Positions 42,776 to 53,928 of a stretch of DNA of 64,000 nucleotides are shown one piece after another. The DNA comes from Prostheceraeus crozeri (lineage: Eukaryota > Platyhelminthes > Polycladida > Euryleptidae), in assembly GCA_907163375.1 (NCBI GenBank), contig CAJQUW010010391.1:62001-126000 (forward strand). Reading direction: 5' to 3'. Positions within the stretch are counted from its first letter, which is position 1; each line of letters begins with the position of its first letter. The notes under the pieces were generated by a model, which was not told the origin of the DNA, ran no database searches, and was given only the letters and a program-made list of their open reading frames with translations. Both the position numbers and the translations under genes were made by a program.

Positions 42776-45217
42776 CAGGGCTGTGGAGCCGATGCGTTAT
42801 CTCATCGGCTCCGGCTCCACGACACTGATGTGAAAGGCTCCGGCTCGGCTCCGGCTCGGCTCCGGCTCGGCTCCGGCTCCGACTTCAAATTCAGGTTCTA
42901 TCTATACTGGTTATCCTGGATCCGTTGAACGGGTTTTTTGGATGACGGTGTGGCCTTTAGAGGCTTGCTACAATCATCAAATTAGTTTTCATTAACAAGC
43001 AACGACTTAAGTTAATAATAAAAATGATAATAGCCTAATATAATGACAAATAGCATACTTGTCATATATTTTTGCATGAATTGATTATCTCTGAAAGATG
43101 AAATAAAGTTATAGCCAGGATTGGTTAAATTAGATAAAGATCTCCTGCACTGGCTAAATATAAATTGGCCTAGCCTGCAACCAGTCTACTACGAGGCTAC
43201 ATTAAGTAAGACTACATGAGTGATGATGATATACCTAATTAGCCGTCACAGGGGCCGAATAGTAGCATAAGCTTTTTAACAAAGCTTGAATATGAAACTG
43301 GATAGCGTATGCCTCTAAATAGCTTATAGGGCCTGTATCTACTCGAACATGGAAAGGGCATCGGCTATATAGCCAAATATACCGTATCAATAAAGATATC
43401 AATTGCTTTATTGGATATTAATGTGTATATAGACTAGCTTAGGTTGTTATTGTTATTTGTTATTGCCTTTATTCAATAGTCTGTTGGTCCATGAATAATA
43501 TGATCGGTGGGTAGCCCACGACTCATCATCTGTAGAAATTGTAATTTAGATAGCCTCATTGCAGTGTAGGCTAGAAATGTACAATTGAAAATTATACTTA
43601 AAAAAATTAAAAATATCTAATTTAGGACAAGTTTTGTAATTCTATGCAGCATACTTAATACGTTAAGGCCTAACTTACATTATATTAATTTCGTATTTTT
43701 CATTATGGCGTAAAGTTGCACTAAATAATTCATCAATGATTCATGTATATTATTATATTCAATTTATGTATAACACATTACCACTATTCCTCTGATGATG
43801 GTTAGGCTGATGAAACTGAACTCGGAGTATCACACAATATGTTGCAGGGTGCTATGCATAATAAAAATTTGACTGCGAGCACCGAGCAGAAATCCCATCT
43901 ACTTTGCTAGCTTTCGAATGCGCGTGCGGTTTAATGTCACAGACAATAGAAAAGGGAGGTCAAAAGGCGCCTTTATTGAGAGCGTCTCAGTCTTTCTTTA
44001 TTGATTACATATAAGTCAGCATGATATCAGCATAAAGTGTTGACAGACGGAAAAAATAATAATGAAAATTCTTGAAATCCACAGGTCTATGACATTTGAG
44101 GAAATATTATTACACGATACGGCTCTTGTGCAGTCCTCCCCCCCCCCATTTTTTCTCTGGTCAAAAGATGCAGTACCATTGGATGTCCGTTTCAGCATCA
44201 CCGGTTTGAGAGAAGCATTCCATGCTGTTGTAAAAATCTACGTGGGTAATTGCGATGTCATGGTCGCAAACTTCGTCAGCAAGTCAACATTGTAATTTGC
44301 CTTCGGGTTTTTCGCATTGAAATTTCCTTTGAAGTCAAAGGAAATTCATTGTGAATGAGATACCTTTAAAATAATAGGGCGCTACCAGAAGTGGCTGGGT
44401 CGCTTATTGCTATAGCCATGTGAGGACTTGTAGTCAGGTCATTCGTGTGAGTGTGAAGAGTTATCCCTCCAATCAAAATTGATCAAATTGAATAATCGAT
44501 TGTTTTGAAAAATGTTGGTGGGGGACTGCACAAGAGCCTACAATACAATCTAAGGAAATTGGCATTGTCACAGATGCCAGTAGCTTCTGCCAGTAGCCAT
44601 ACCGATAGATGATAGCCTACATAGTAACCGTATTAGATTTAAGACATTGCGCAAGAAATGCAGCTATATTATCTTTGCTGACTGAACTGGAAATGTGTAC
44701 ATAAATGACTGGCGACTTGTCTGTAGGAATCTACAATCATCTAGTTAGCATGCATATAACAAGTCTTCAAATTAATGGATTTTGGAGAATACGTTGTCAA
44801 TATGGAAATTAGTCTTACGAAACATGTGCAATAAAAAAATATTACACATGTGTGTAAATATATAATAGATATAATACAAAAGAAGGCGGCAACTGCAAAG
44901 AAAGATATCGTGGAGGACAGATCATTGGTATACTTAAAAGACATATCTTTAGATTTCAAATGATTTAATTTTTTTATGATGCCAATTAATAACTTTCAAA
45001 ATTCTAGATTTATATCAAAGCTCAAACTATCGGAGCCGGAGCCGGAGCCCTTGTGATAAATCGGCTCAGGCTCCGACCAAAACCATCGGCTCCTTAAGGC
45101 TCCGGCTCCGGCTCCGACAAAAACCATCGGCTCCTTAAGGCTCCGGCTCCGGCTCCGACCAAAACCATCGGCTCCTTAAGGCTCCGGCTCCGGCTCGGCT
45201 CCGGCTCCACAGCCCTG
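42776..45217. mobile_element. hAT transposon (non-autonomous) with GGCTCC arrays, copy 1
   Basis: Ends are CAGGGCTGTGGAGCCG and its inverse CGGCTCCACAGCCCTG. The 8-bp target duplication GTGTACAC, itself a palindrome, lies at 42768-42775 and 45218-45225. Degenerate GGCTCC hexamers form the subterminal arrays (42785-42885 and 45028-45205). The right side has a higher-order unit: GGCTCCTTAAGGCTCCGGCT with an ACCAAAACCATC or ACAAAAACCATC spacer. The interior (2.1 kb) is AT-rich, has a poly-C run (about 44140) and no transposase. 2,442 bp. Confidence 0.88.
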
Positions 45218-45225
45218 GTGTACAC

Positions 45226-46640
45226 ACTTTCGCTTTTATTAAATGAACTCAAGGGAGGGAGATACAGTTGTCAATTGTCACCAATTGTGAGATATGCAAA
45301 TTATTGCAGCTTTGAAGAAATTACCATGGAATTGAGTGATCATCATTGTAGTGCAGAAGGAATAATGGTATCTTACAGATCCTCCGTGTCATGACAGCCT
45401 TGGAGAGGTAGCGTTTGTTACATTAGCAACTTGATGACCTGCTATTGCTTTCTTGCTCAACCTCAAGAGAATCTTCTAAAGCGAGATCACATCATAAGCA
45501 ACCTGCCACTGGTAGAGCAAAATAACAATCAAAGACAATGATTTCAATTAGCCTTGAAAGATGTAAATGGGTCCACATCACTATTCAGATTAATGAAGTG
45601 AAGCATAAATTTAGTGAATCATAAAATCATGCCGGTGAAAATTGAATTAAAAACTTGACATTTCATCCAAGAAAGCACGAATAATATCGCGACTTTTTCA
45701 TGGACTTTCATTGTAATATAATACACATCATGAAATTCCCTTGATAATCAGCTTAATTTCTGCTTAGTTAGGATGCTTATTAACAAATATTCATTCCTTT
45801 TGATATCCAACTTGTTTCATACTACTTAAAAGGGGTTTCTGTGTCGGTAGTATATAAATTGGCAAAAATTTAGCTTTTTAAAAATTGCCCAAATAAGGTT
45901 TTGGACCACAGGAACGCAAAAAATTGAATCTTTTCATATAAAAATTGTCACTATATGCAGATGCCTTTTTGAGTTGACTACTCTATGATCAGAGTTTCTG
46001 AAAGCTCCATCAGCCCCTTCGTGCCCAGTACTGCTGAAATTTACATATGTCAACACATGCCGTGAGTCGCAGATTGTTAATACGAGCGTGCTAAATCTGT
46101 GCATGTAATTATAAAATTCGGATCCTGAAGATTTCGGGCACTGAACGTGGAAATGTTTGGCGTCGATAGCTCCTATACAGTGGAGAAAGTTCCAATGTTC
46201 TCAGAATCCATCCGCGATTTCAGTCCATTCTTCCTGAGTAGATGGCCATTTAATGTATTTGTTGGCCATAACATTCCATATAACCTCACGCGTCTCTCGC
46301 AGAATGCAGCTCATTGTTGATCGACCGCGGCGGAATCGAAAAGATAATACCATTTTTGAACATCCAGCAGATAAATACACCAAAAATATAGCTAGTCGCC
46401 ATTCAGGGTACACTGGCTCTCTGAAAGAGTTCTTTTGTAAATTATCACGAAGAAGTGACAACAGATGATCGAATCGCGAAGGAACCATACGAAAATATTG
46501 GAAATACATTTGCTTGTCATCTTCACGTAAATGGGGAATTAAGGCCACAAATTCATTGTATTCTTCACGCATATGATATGCTGTCCGTATCCACCATCGA
46601 CGTTGTTTCCATAGAGTAGGGATATATAGGCAGAGCGTCG
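45226..46640 (-). pseudogene. PIF/Harbinger transposase, N-terminal half (copy 1)
   Basis: On the minus strand from about 46640: YIPTLWKQRRWWIRT, MREEYNEFVALIPHLREDDK (46572), YFRMVPSRFDHLLSLLRDN, RLAIFLVYLSAGCS, GRSTMSCILRETREVIWNVM and TQEEWTEIADGF: the helix-turn-helix and entry of HARBI1-type transposases. TGA at 46199-46201 replaces the tryptophan of FWEHWN; it is also in the 63264 copy but not in the 49697 copy. The frame continues FLHCIGAIDAKHFHVQCP (first catalytic aspartate at about 46160) and, after further shifts, VLTYVNF, reaching the hAT edge with decreasing clarity. Confidence 0.8.
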
Positions 46641-46937
46641 AGTCAAAAAAGTATCTGTATACAGTAAAAAATTTTATATGAAAACTTACAGTTTTTTGCG
46701 GAGATTACGCTCCTGTGGTCCAAAAAATTATTTAAGCAGTTTTTAAAAAGTCAAAATTTTGCCAAATTATATACCAGCGAGATGACTCCTCTATGTAAGT
46801 ATTATGAAACAAGTTGGATATCAAAAGGAATGAATATTTGCTGATAAGCATCGTAACTAAGCGGAAATCAAGCTGATTATCAAGGGAATTTCATGATCCG
46901 TATTATTATAATGGAAGTCCTCATGGAAAAGTTGTGA

Positions 46938-47347
46938 TATTATTCGCGCTTTCTTGGCTTTCTTTTTTCATTTCAATTTTCACCGCCATTATTTTATGAT
47001 TCATTAAAAATTCATGTTTTATTTCTTGAATCTCAATAGTGGTTTGGACCCATTTGCAACTTTCAAAGTCAATTGAAATCATTGTCTTTGATTATGTGAT
47101 TTTGTTCTTCAAGTGGCAAGTTGCCTGTGATACATGTGATCGCGCTTAAGAAAATGCTCTTGAGGTTGAGCAATAGGAACCCATCGAATTGCTAATTTGA
47201 CAAACATTTAATCTCCAAGGCTGTCTTGACACTGAGAATCTGTAAAATACCATCGTTCCTTCTGCATTACAATCATGATCAATCAATTCCGTGGTAATTT
47301 CTTCAAAACTGCAAAAATGAAATCGAAAGTGTATACACATTTGGGAT
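46938..47347. other. AT-rich part of unit A
   Basis: No recognised coding; a 74-codon minus-strand frame at 47146-47370 is conserved in unit B only because the units are nearly identical. Confidence 0.4.
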
Positions 47348-47755
47348 TTATAATATGATAAATTCTTCAAAAAACCAAGTTCTCTTCAATTATTTTATTG
47401 CGAGTTTTCAGGTGAATGCTCCTCCCGTCTTCAGGCACGTACAGAGAGTGACTAGAAGCTGACGTTAAGCATGGAATACCGATTACAATTCAAAAATCAC
47501 AGGACACGCTACTGACACTGTCCACGTAATAATACGCAAGACATTCTACTAACACTAATTCTTGCGTATTATTACGTGGACAGTGCCAGTAGCGTGTCCT
47601 GTGATTCTTGAATTGTAATCGGTACTATTCCATGCTTAACGTCAGCTTCTAGTCACTCTCTGTACGTGCCTGAAGACAGGTGGAGCATTCACCTGAAAGC
47701 TCGCAATACAATAATTGAAGAGAACTTGGTTTTTGAAGAATTCATCATATTATAA
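47348..47755. repeat. 400-bp hairpin in unit A
   Basis: Arms of about 190 bp, from TTATAATATGATAAATTCTT to its inverse at the right edge, pair almost perfectly around a roughly 20-nt loop (47545-47565). Includes CACGTAATAATACGCAAG and its inverse. Foldback MITE-like. The same structure is at 50941-51348. Confidence 0.85.
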
Positions 47756-48382
47756 CTGCTAGTTGTTCTCTGAGAAGAAGAATATGGGTGAACTCATTTG
47801 GGATTTAATAAATGCGGAGTTACCTCTCTATGATATACCTACTCTATGGTTGTTTCCTACGATATTTTTTCTCATCAAATACACTTGTCGCAATACCGTG
47901 AGAACTAGAAAAACACGTTTTCTTGAATCCATAATTCGAATGCGACAGTCGGACAACCATCAAACAACTGAGAAATACAGACACAAACACATACCTTCAT
48001 CAACAACTTCTTTACCTTTGTGAAACATACTCGATGAATCATTCCCCTTTTGTGAGTCTGTCAAACAGACACACAAGCTCTGTGTTTACAGAGAGATGCT
48101 TTGTCTTGTAAATGCAGACTCATGTGAGCCCGCCTTTACAATTGTACACAAATGTATTCCTCGAAGAATGAACATGATGATTGTAACTTTATTTATATTG
48201 AGTCAATGGTCTGTAAGTAATTTAAATTGCTTAAGATGCCTAATTCTGTAAGAAACAGACAAAATGTTTGATATTCAAAGTATTATTTTTGAAAGTTCAA
48301 ATTTCTTTTGCTGCCAATGCCTAGATTTGAAACTTCTGATTGGTTGTCGGAAATACGGAACTAGAGTCGGGAGTAGCAGGTA
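47756..48382. other. Unit A interior with a short Harbinger-related piece
   Basis: The frame MGELIWDLINAELPLYDIPT (from about 47784) shares DLINAEL..LY with Harbinger sequence at 42740, so an element fragment is embedded here. The remainder is non-coding; TGTTTACAGAGAGATGC-like words near 48090 resemble 34545-34570 weakly. Confidence 0.45.
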
Positions 48383-48810
48383 TTGAGCAATATCAAAGAT
48401 TGTTCGCAATATATTCGTTGTATATTCGAATATGCATCTCCGGTCTTCTTTCATTTGCCAACTTCACTTGGATCTCAATTGGAGCGATTTCAAAACCGAA
48501 TGTACAAGCCTGTGTTTTCTCTACCCAGACATACTCGCTCCTCCAATTGTGTTTGTCACAGATTTCCGCAGATCAAGTATCGTCGATTTCAGGCTTGAAA
48601 ATGTTTCGGGAAGCTTGTGTGACCCACAATACATTCTGCATGAGAGGATGCCTCAACATTCTTCTCGAACTCATCGACCGATCATGCCACATTCTCGTAT
48701 ACTTCAAGCCGCCTCAATTCTTTTTTTCCTTAAATTGCTGTGCCATTGTGGAAAGCCTGATAATGCCATGAGTCTTCACCTTTTCCTTTTTGTATTTACA
48801 TTATGTTATT
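48383..48810 (+). pseudogene. LINE 3' fragment (RT thumb and C-terminal part), unit A
   Basis: Frames give IRCIFEYASPVFFHLPTSLG, SQLERFQNRMYKP and then, shifted, RTHRPIMPHSRILQAASILF. This matches the LINE C-terminal pattern R..LEYA.PVW...L...LE..Q.R followed by R..R.....R...S...F. The palm is absent. Frameshifts divide the blocks. An identical fragment is in unit B at 51976. Confidence 0.65.
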
Positions 48811-49783
48811 TGATTGACTTAAAAGCTGTACTTGATATGATTTCTATTGTCTCAATAAATATATCATATCTTCTCATTACTTCAATATGCAGGACTCTCC
48901 AGAAGAGCCTCCGATAAATCAGGGTTAGCATATTCATAGAATGAAGTAAATTATATATAGTTTTATACTCGCAATTTTTGAGAAAAACTAATGCAATTTT
49001 CGATAAGTAACAGTAAATTTAGTTTCACTTTCTATGAATCTGTTCAAAATATTCAAAGATGTGGTGAAATTTCTACGTCAAATACAAATGCACAGATTCC
49101 CAACATGTCCATGAACACTCCCATGCTCCGGCTTTTCCTGCAAAAATCATTTTCATTGAATCCAAAATACACTTATCTACATCTGAGTGGCAATCTACAT
49201 CCACTCAAGTCGTGACACTATTTACAACCGAGATGGTGGCTATTAAGTGATATTAAGAATCAACTTATCTCTTTGCACAGCAATAACCACATAATTAGAC
49301 TGGTCGTCTCTTCTTCTGATTGACTAGAAGGGAGGCATTGGAACATGTAACGTTGATGAAATGGCGCAATCTGCCGACATAATTAATACCATAGCAATCG
49401 AACAATGAGCAGCCAGTTCAAAATCAAACACCACAAGTTGTGCAAAGTTTCAGTGACTATTATCAACCGGATCACACAGGTAAGAGACACAGACGATGTC
49501 AAGTTCTACAGAGAAGTTTGTGAACGTTTTTTCATGCGCCTGCTAACTTTTTTTGAAATGATCGGAGGGCCCAACACTATCGATAAAACTTTTGCGCAAT
49601 GATCGGAGCATTTTGAAGGAATTCAGAGCAATCCGCAAGCGACGCACGACTTTTTTTCCTATCTCTGTAAGGTATTAGGAATTCCTTTTTGCCCACCTAA
49701 TAGGTTCCTCGATGTGCCGTCCTTTTCGTATTAATCACACTTCTAGCAAACCGACGCAGATAAACAAAATATTTAATTCTGTG
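48811..49783. other. Unit A end, unassigned
   Basis: Contains the empty site AATGAAGTAAATTATATATAG (about 48941) corresponding to the PLE insertion in unit B. A 65-codon plus frame at 49405-49602 is not recognised. Confidence 0.5.
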
Positions 49784-50230
49784 GTTCCAATGTTCCCAGA
49801 ATCCATCCGCGATTTCAGTCCATTCTTCCTGAGTAGATGGGCATTTAATGTATTTGTCGGCCATAACATTCCATATAACCTTACGCGTCTCTCGCAGAAT
49901 GCAGCTCATTGTTGATCGACCGCGGCGGAATCGAAAAGATAATACCATTTTTGAACATCCAGCAGATAAATACACCAAAAATATAGCTAGTCGCCATTCA
50001 GGGTACACTGGCTCTCTGAAAGAGTTCTTTTGTAAATTATCACGAAGAAGTGACAACAGATGATCGAATCGCGAAGGAACCATACGAAAATATTGGAAAT
50101 ACATTTGCTTGTCATCTTCACGTAAATGGGGAATTAAGGCCACAAATTCATTGTATTCTTCACGCATATGATATGCTGTCCGTATCCACCATCGACGTTG
50201 TTTCCATAGAGTAGGTATATATAGGCAGAG
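49784..50230 (-). pseudogene. PIF/Harbinger transposase 5' fragment, unit B
   Basis: Same N-terminal block as at 46201-46572 (MREEYNEFVALI through TQEEWTEIADGF) but retaining the tryptophan of FWEHWN. It stops at the unit junction, after which the frame runs into unit A end sequence (HRIKYFVYLRRFARS). So it is truncated before the first catalytic aspartate. Confidence 0.8.
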
Positions 50231-50940
50231 TGTCGAGTCAAAAAAGTATCTGTATACAGTAAAAAATTTTATATGAAAACATGCAGTTTTTTGCGGAGAT
50301 TACGCTCCTGTGGTCCAAAAAATTATTTAAGCGGTTTTTAAAAAGTCAAAATTTTGCCAAATTATATACCAGCGAGATGACTCCTCTATGTAAGTATTAT
50401 GAAACAAGTTGGATATCAAAAGGAATGAATATTTGCTGATAAGCATCGTAACTAAGCGGAAATCAAGCTGATTATCAAGGGAATTTCATGATCCGTATTA
50501 TTATAATGGAAGTCCTCATGGAAAAGTTGTGATATTATACGCGCTTTCTTGGCTTTCTTTTTTCATTTCAATTTTCACCGCCATTATTTTATGATTCACT
50601 AAATTCATGTTTCATTTCTTGAATCTCAATAGTGGTTTGGACCCATTTGCAACTTTCAAAGTCAATTGAAATCATTGTCTTTGATTATGTGATTTTGTTC
50701 TTCAAGTGGCAAGTTGCCTGTGATACATGTGATCGCGCTTAAGAAAATGCTCTTGAGGTTGAGCAATAGGAACCCATCGAATTGCTAATTTGACAAACAT
50801 TTAATCTCCAAGGCTGTCTTGACACTGAGAATCTGTAAAATACCATCGTTCCTTCTGCATTACAATCATGATCAATCAATTCCGTGGTAATTTCTTCAAA
50901 ACTGCAAAAATGAAATCGAAAGTGTATACACATTTGGGAT

Positions 50941-51348
50941 TTATAATATGATAAATTCTTCAAAAAACCAAGTTCTCTTCAATTATTTTATTGCGAGTTT
51001 TCAGGTGAATGCTCCTCCCGTCTTCAGGCACGTACAGAGAGTGACTAGAAGCTGACGTTAAGCATGGAATACCGATTACAATTCAAAAATCACAGGACAC
51101 GCTACTGACACTGTCCACGTAATAATACGCAAGACATTCTACTAACACTAATTCTTGCGTATTATTACGTGGACAGTGCCAGTAGCGTGTCCTGTGATTC
51201 TTGAATTGTAATCGGTACTATTCCATGCTTAACGTCAGCTTCTAGTCACTCTCTGTACGTGCCTGAAGACAGGTGGAGCATTCACCTGAAAGCTCGCAAT
51301 ACAATAATTGAAGAGAACTTGGTTTTTGAAGAATTCATCATATTATAA
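50941..51348. repeat. 400-bp hairpin in unit B
   Basis: Near-identical copy of the hairpin at 47348-47755. Confidence 0.85.
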
Positions 51349-51975
51349 CTGCTAGTTGTTCTCTGAGAAGAAGAATATGGGTGAACTCATTTGGGATTTA
51401 ATAAATGCGGAGTTACCTCTCTATGATATACCTACTCTATGGTTGTTTCCTACGATATTTTTTCTCATCAAATACACTTGTCGCAATACCGTGAGAACTA
51501 GAAAAACACGTTTTCTTGAATCCATAATTCGAATGCGACAGTCGGACAACCATCAAACAACTGAGAAATACAGACACAAACACATACCTTCATCAACAAC
51601 TTCTTTACCTTTGTGAAACATACTCGATGAATCATTCCCCTTTTGTGAGTCTGTCAAACAGACACACAAGCTCTGTGTTTACAGAGAGATGCTTTGTCTT
51701 GCAAATGCAGACTCATGTGAGCCCGCCTTTACAATTGTACACAAATGTATTCCTCGAAGAATGAACATGATGATTGTAACTTTATTTATATTGAGTCAAT
51801 GGTCTGTAAGTAATTTAAATTGCTTAAGATGCCTAATTCTGTAAGAAACAGACAAAATGTTTGATATTCAAAGTATTATTTTTGAAAGTTCAAATTTCTT
51901 TTGCTGCCAATGCCTAGATTTGAAACTTTTGATTGGTTGTCGGAAATACGGAACTAGAGTCGGGAGTAGCAGGTA

Positions 51976-52390
51976 TTGAGCAATATCAAAGATTGTTCGC
52001 AATATATTCGTTGTATATTCGAATATGCATCTCCGGTCTTCTTTCATTTGCCAACTTCACTTGGATCTCAATTGGAGCGATTTCAAAACCGAATGTACAA
52101 GCCTGTGTTTTCTCTACCCAGACATACTCGCTCCTCCAATTATGTTTGTCACAGATTTCCGCAGATCAAGTATCGTCGATTTCAGGCTTGAAAATGTTTC
52201 GGGAAGCTTGTGTGACCCACAATACATTCTGCATGAGAGGATGCCTCAACATTCTTCTCGAACTCATCGACCGATCATGCCACATTCTCGTATACTTCAA
52301 GCCGCCTCAATTCTTTTTTTCCTTAAATTGCTGTGCCATTGTGGAAAGCCTGATAATGCCATGAGTCTTCCATTGTTATTTGATTGACTT
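51976..52390 (+). pseudogene. LINE 3' fragment, unit B
   Basis: Copy of the fragment at 48383 (IRCIFEYASPVF, LERFQNRMYKP, RTHRPIMPHSRILQ); its end is shortened by a deletion of about 24 bp near 52370. Confidence 0.6.
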
Positions 52391-52845
52391 AAAAGCTGTA
52401 CTTGATATGATTTCTATTGTCTCAATAAATATATCTTATCTTCTCATTACTTCAATATGCAGGACTCTCCAGAAGAGCCTCCGATAAATCAGGGTTAGCA
52501 TATTCATAGAATGAAGTAAATTATGAAAATACGGAGAAGCGACTTCACGTATCCGGTATTATATCGATAGAGAGTAAAAAACCAAGTTTCAACGGATACA
52601 AAAGAGAAAAGATATTATATTATACGACGTTTCGCCTTGCAGGCTTGGTCACGTATGAATGTACGGAAAGACACATGAGAGATGAAGTAATACACAATGA
52701 TATAAGTTCACACGTATTTACAGTAAAAACAAGTGTTCCATACCTCAGTAAGATATGGAATAATTAAAATACTACTACCTAAAATACAAACAGCATGCGA
52801 AAACTGAAAATAGGACCTAAAGAAGAAATTACATACACATAGACC

Positions 52846-53248
52846 TTAACTTTCATAAACAATACTGCGACCAGTACAACCATTCATCAAAGTATAAGGT
52901 TCTTCTTTGGAGATGTACATACCTTCAAGTGTCTTTCTTCTATTGAAATGGCTTAGGCCAGTATGTAAAATCTCCCAATTAATGTTAAATGTCGGTTGTA
53001 GACCACAATGTTCTTCATCGAAGTGAGCTTGTACTGCTGAGTAGGATTTCTTGTAAAGATGCTCTTTTATTCTTGTTCCAATCGACCGCCCCGTTTCCCC
53101 AATGTAAATTTTTCCGCATATATTGCAAACGATTTTATACACCACTCCCTTTAAATAACACCGATTGGGTTTACTTGTCATTGAGCATAGGTCACAATTT
53201 CTGCATTCAGGCTTCTCTTTCGGAGGATGAAAACGCCTCCGTAGAGAT
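52846..53248 (-). CDS. PLE GIY-YIG endonuclease fragment, left copy
   Basis: The minus-strand frame includes ECRNCDLCSMTSKPNRCY, GVVYKIVCNICGKIYIGETG, RSIGTRIKEHLYKKS and ends TLMNGCTGRSIVYES, as in the right copy. The GIY-YIG nuclease nicks target DNA for PLE integration. The RT is absent; coding starts at the 5' truncation point with no plausible initiation, so it is unlikely to be translated on its own. Confidence 0.8.
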
Positions 53249-53265
53249 ATTCTATTATATTTTTT

Positions 53266-53928
53266 TTGAGATATTCTATTGATATGGTGGTGAATAGATT
53301 TCTGCGAAATGGATATGATGGTAATTTCTTAAATAATTGTGTGAGATATTTCAAAAGGAATAAAAATGATGACAGAGTCTCTAGAACAGACAGAAGGCAA
53401 AACGATGATAACATCATTTACCTGAGAGTCCCTTTCGTAAATGAGCAGTTCAAAAGGCAGGTGATTAATCTGACAAGACGAAGTGGACTAGCAAATATGG
53501 TACGCTTGACTTTCAGTGGTGGTACTTCTCTACGGAGGCGTTTTCATCCTCCGAAAGAGAAGCCTGAATGCAGAAATTGTGACCTATGCTCAATGACAAG
53601 TAAACCCAATCGGTGTTATTTAAAGGGAGTGGTGTATAAAATCGTTTGCAATATATGCGGAAAAATTTACATTGGGGAAACGGGGCGGTCGATTGGAACA
53701 AGAATAAAAGAGCATCTTTACAAGAAATCCTACTCAGCAGTACAAGCTCACTTCGATGAAGAACATTGTGGTCTACAACCGACATTTAACATTAATTGGG
53801 AGATTTTACATACTGGCCTAAGCCATTTCAATAGAAGAAAGACACTTGAAGGTATGTACATCTCCAAAGAAGAACCTTATACTTTGATGAATGGTTGTAC
53901 TGGTCGCAGTATTGTTTATGAAAGTTAA
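53266..53928 (+). CDS. PLE RT end plus GIY-YIG endonuclease, right copy
   Basis: A 220-codon frame: NRFLRNGYDGNFLNNCVRYF (after the thumb), VPFVNEQFKRQVINLTRRSG, then the linker with CRNCDLC and a CYLKGVVYKIVCNIC pair, and the endonuclease: IYIGETGRSIGTRIKEH with conserved arginine and histidine, and a closing EGMYI acid. Intact but 5'-truncated: the RT catalytic part is missing. The endonuclease half is shared exactly or nearly so with the left copy. Confidence 0.82.
   Translation: MRYSIDMVVNRFLRNGYDGNFLNNCVRYFKRNKNDDRVSRTDRRQNDDNIIYLRVPFVNEQFKRQVINLTRRSGLANMVRLTFSGGTSLRRRFHPPKEKPECRNCDLCSMTSKPNRCYLKGVVYKIVCNICGKIYIGETGRSIGTRIKEHLYKKSYSAVQAHFDEEHCGLQPTFNINWEILHTGLSHFNRRKTLEGMYISKEEPYTLMNGCTGRSIVYES

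Larger units (their letters stand above)
41818..46937. repeat. Segment of a 17-kb tandem duplication, copy 1 (visible overlap)
   Basis: Matches 58804-64000 with a constant offset of 16,986 bp up to the hAT and 17,063 after it; the difference equals the longer GGCTCC array in the second hAT. Only scattered substitutions separate them. Contents match in order: SINE part, Harbinger transposase C-terminal half, hAT, N-terminal half. Confidence 0.88.
46188..49783. repeat. 3.6-kb tandem unit A
   Basis: From GTTCCAATGTTC to AATTCTGTGG; the next unit starts at 49784. The offset is 3,595 bp near the start and 3,593 bp further in. Contents: Harbinger transposase 5' part (minus), an AT-rich stretch, a 400-bp hairpin (47348-47755), a LINE 3' fragment (48383-48810), and an unassigned 0.9-kb end. 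Confidence 0.85.

Noticed and set aside
42785-42885. GGCTCC arrays as a CRISPR-like or satellite array
   Set aside because: Direct hexamers without spacers, inside hAT ends with an 8-bp target duplication; subterminal repeats explain them.
43790-43835. CTGATGA followed by GAAAC inside the hAT, as a hammerhead ribozyme
   Set aside because: The segment between the two core words does not form stem II and no stem I or III partner is visible.
53178-53417. Short minus-strand frame between the two PLE halves
   Set aside because: It is the antisense of the right PLE coding region.
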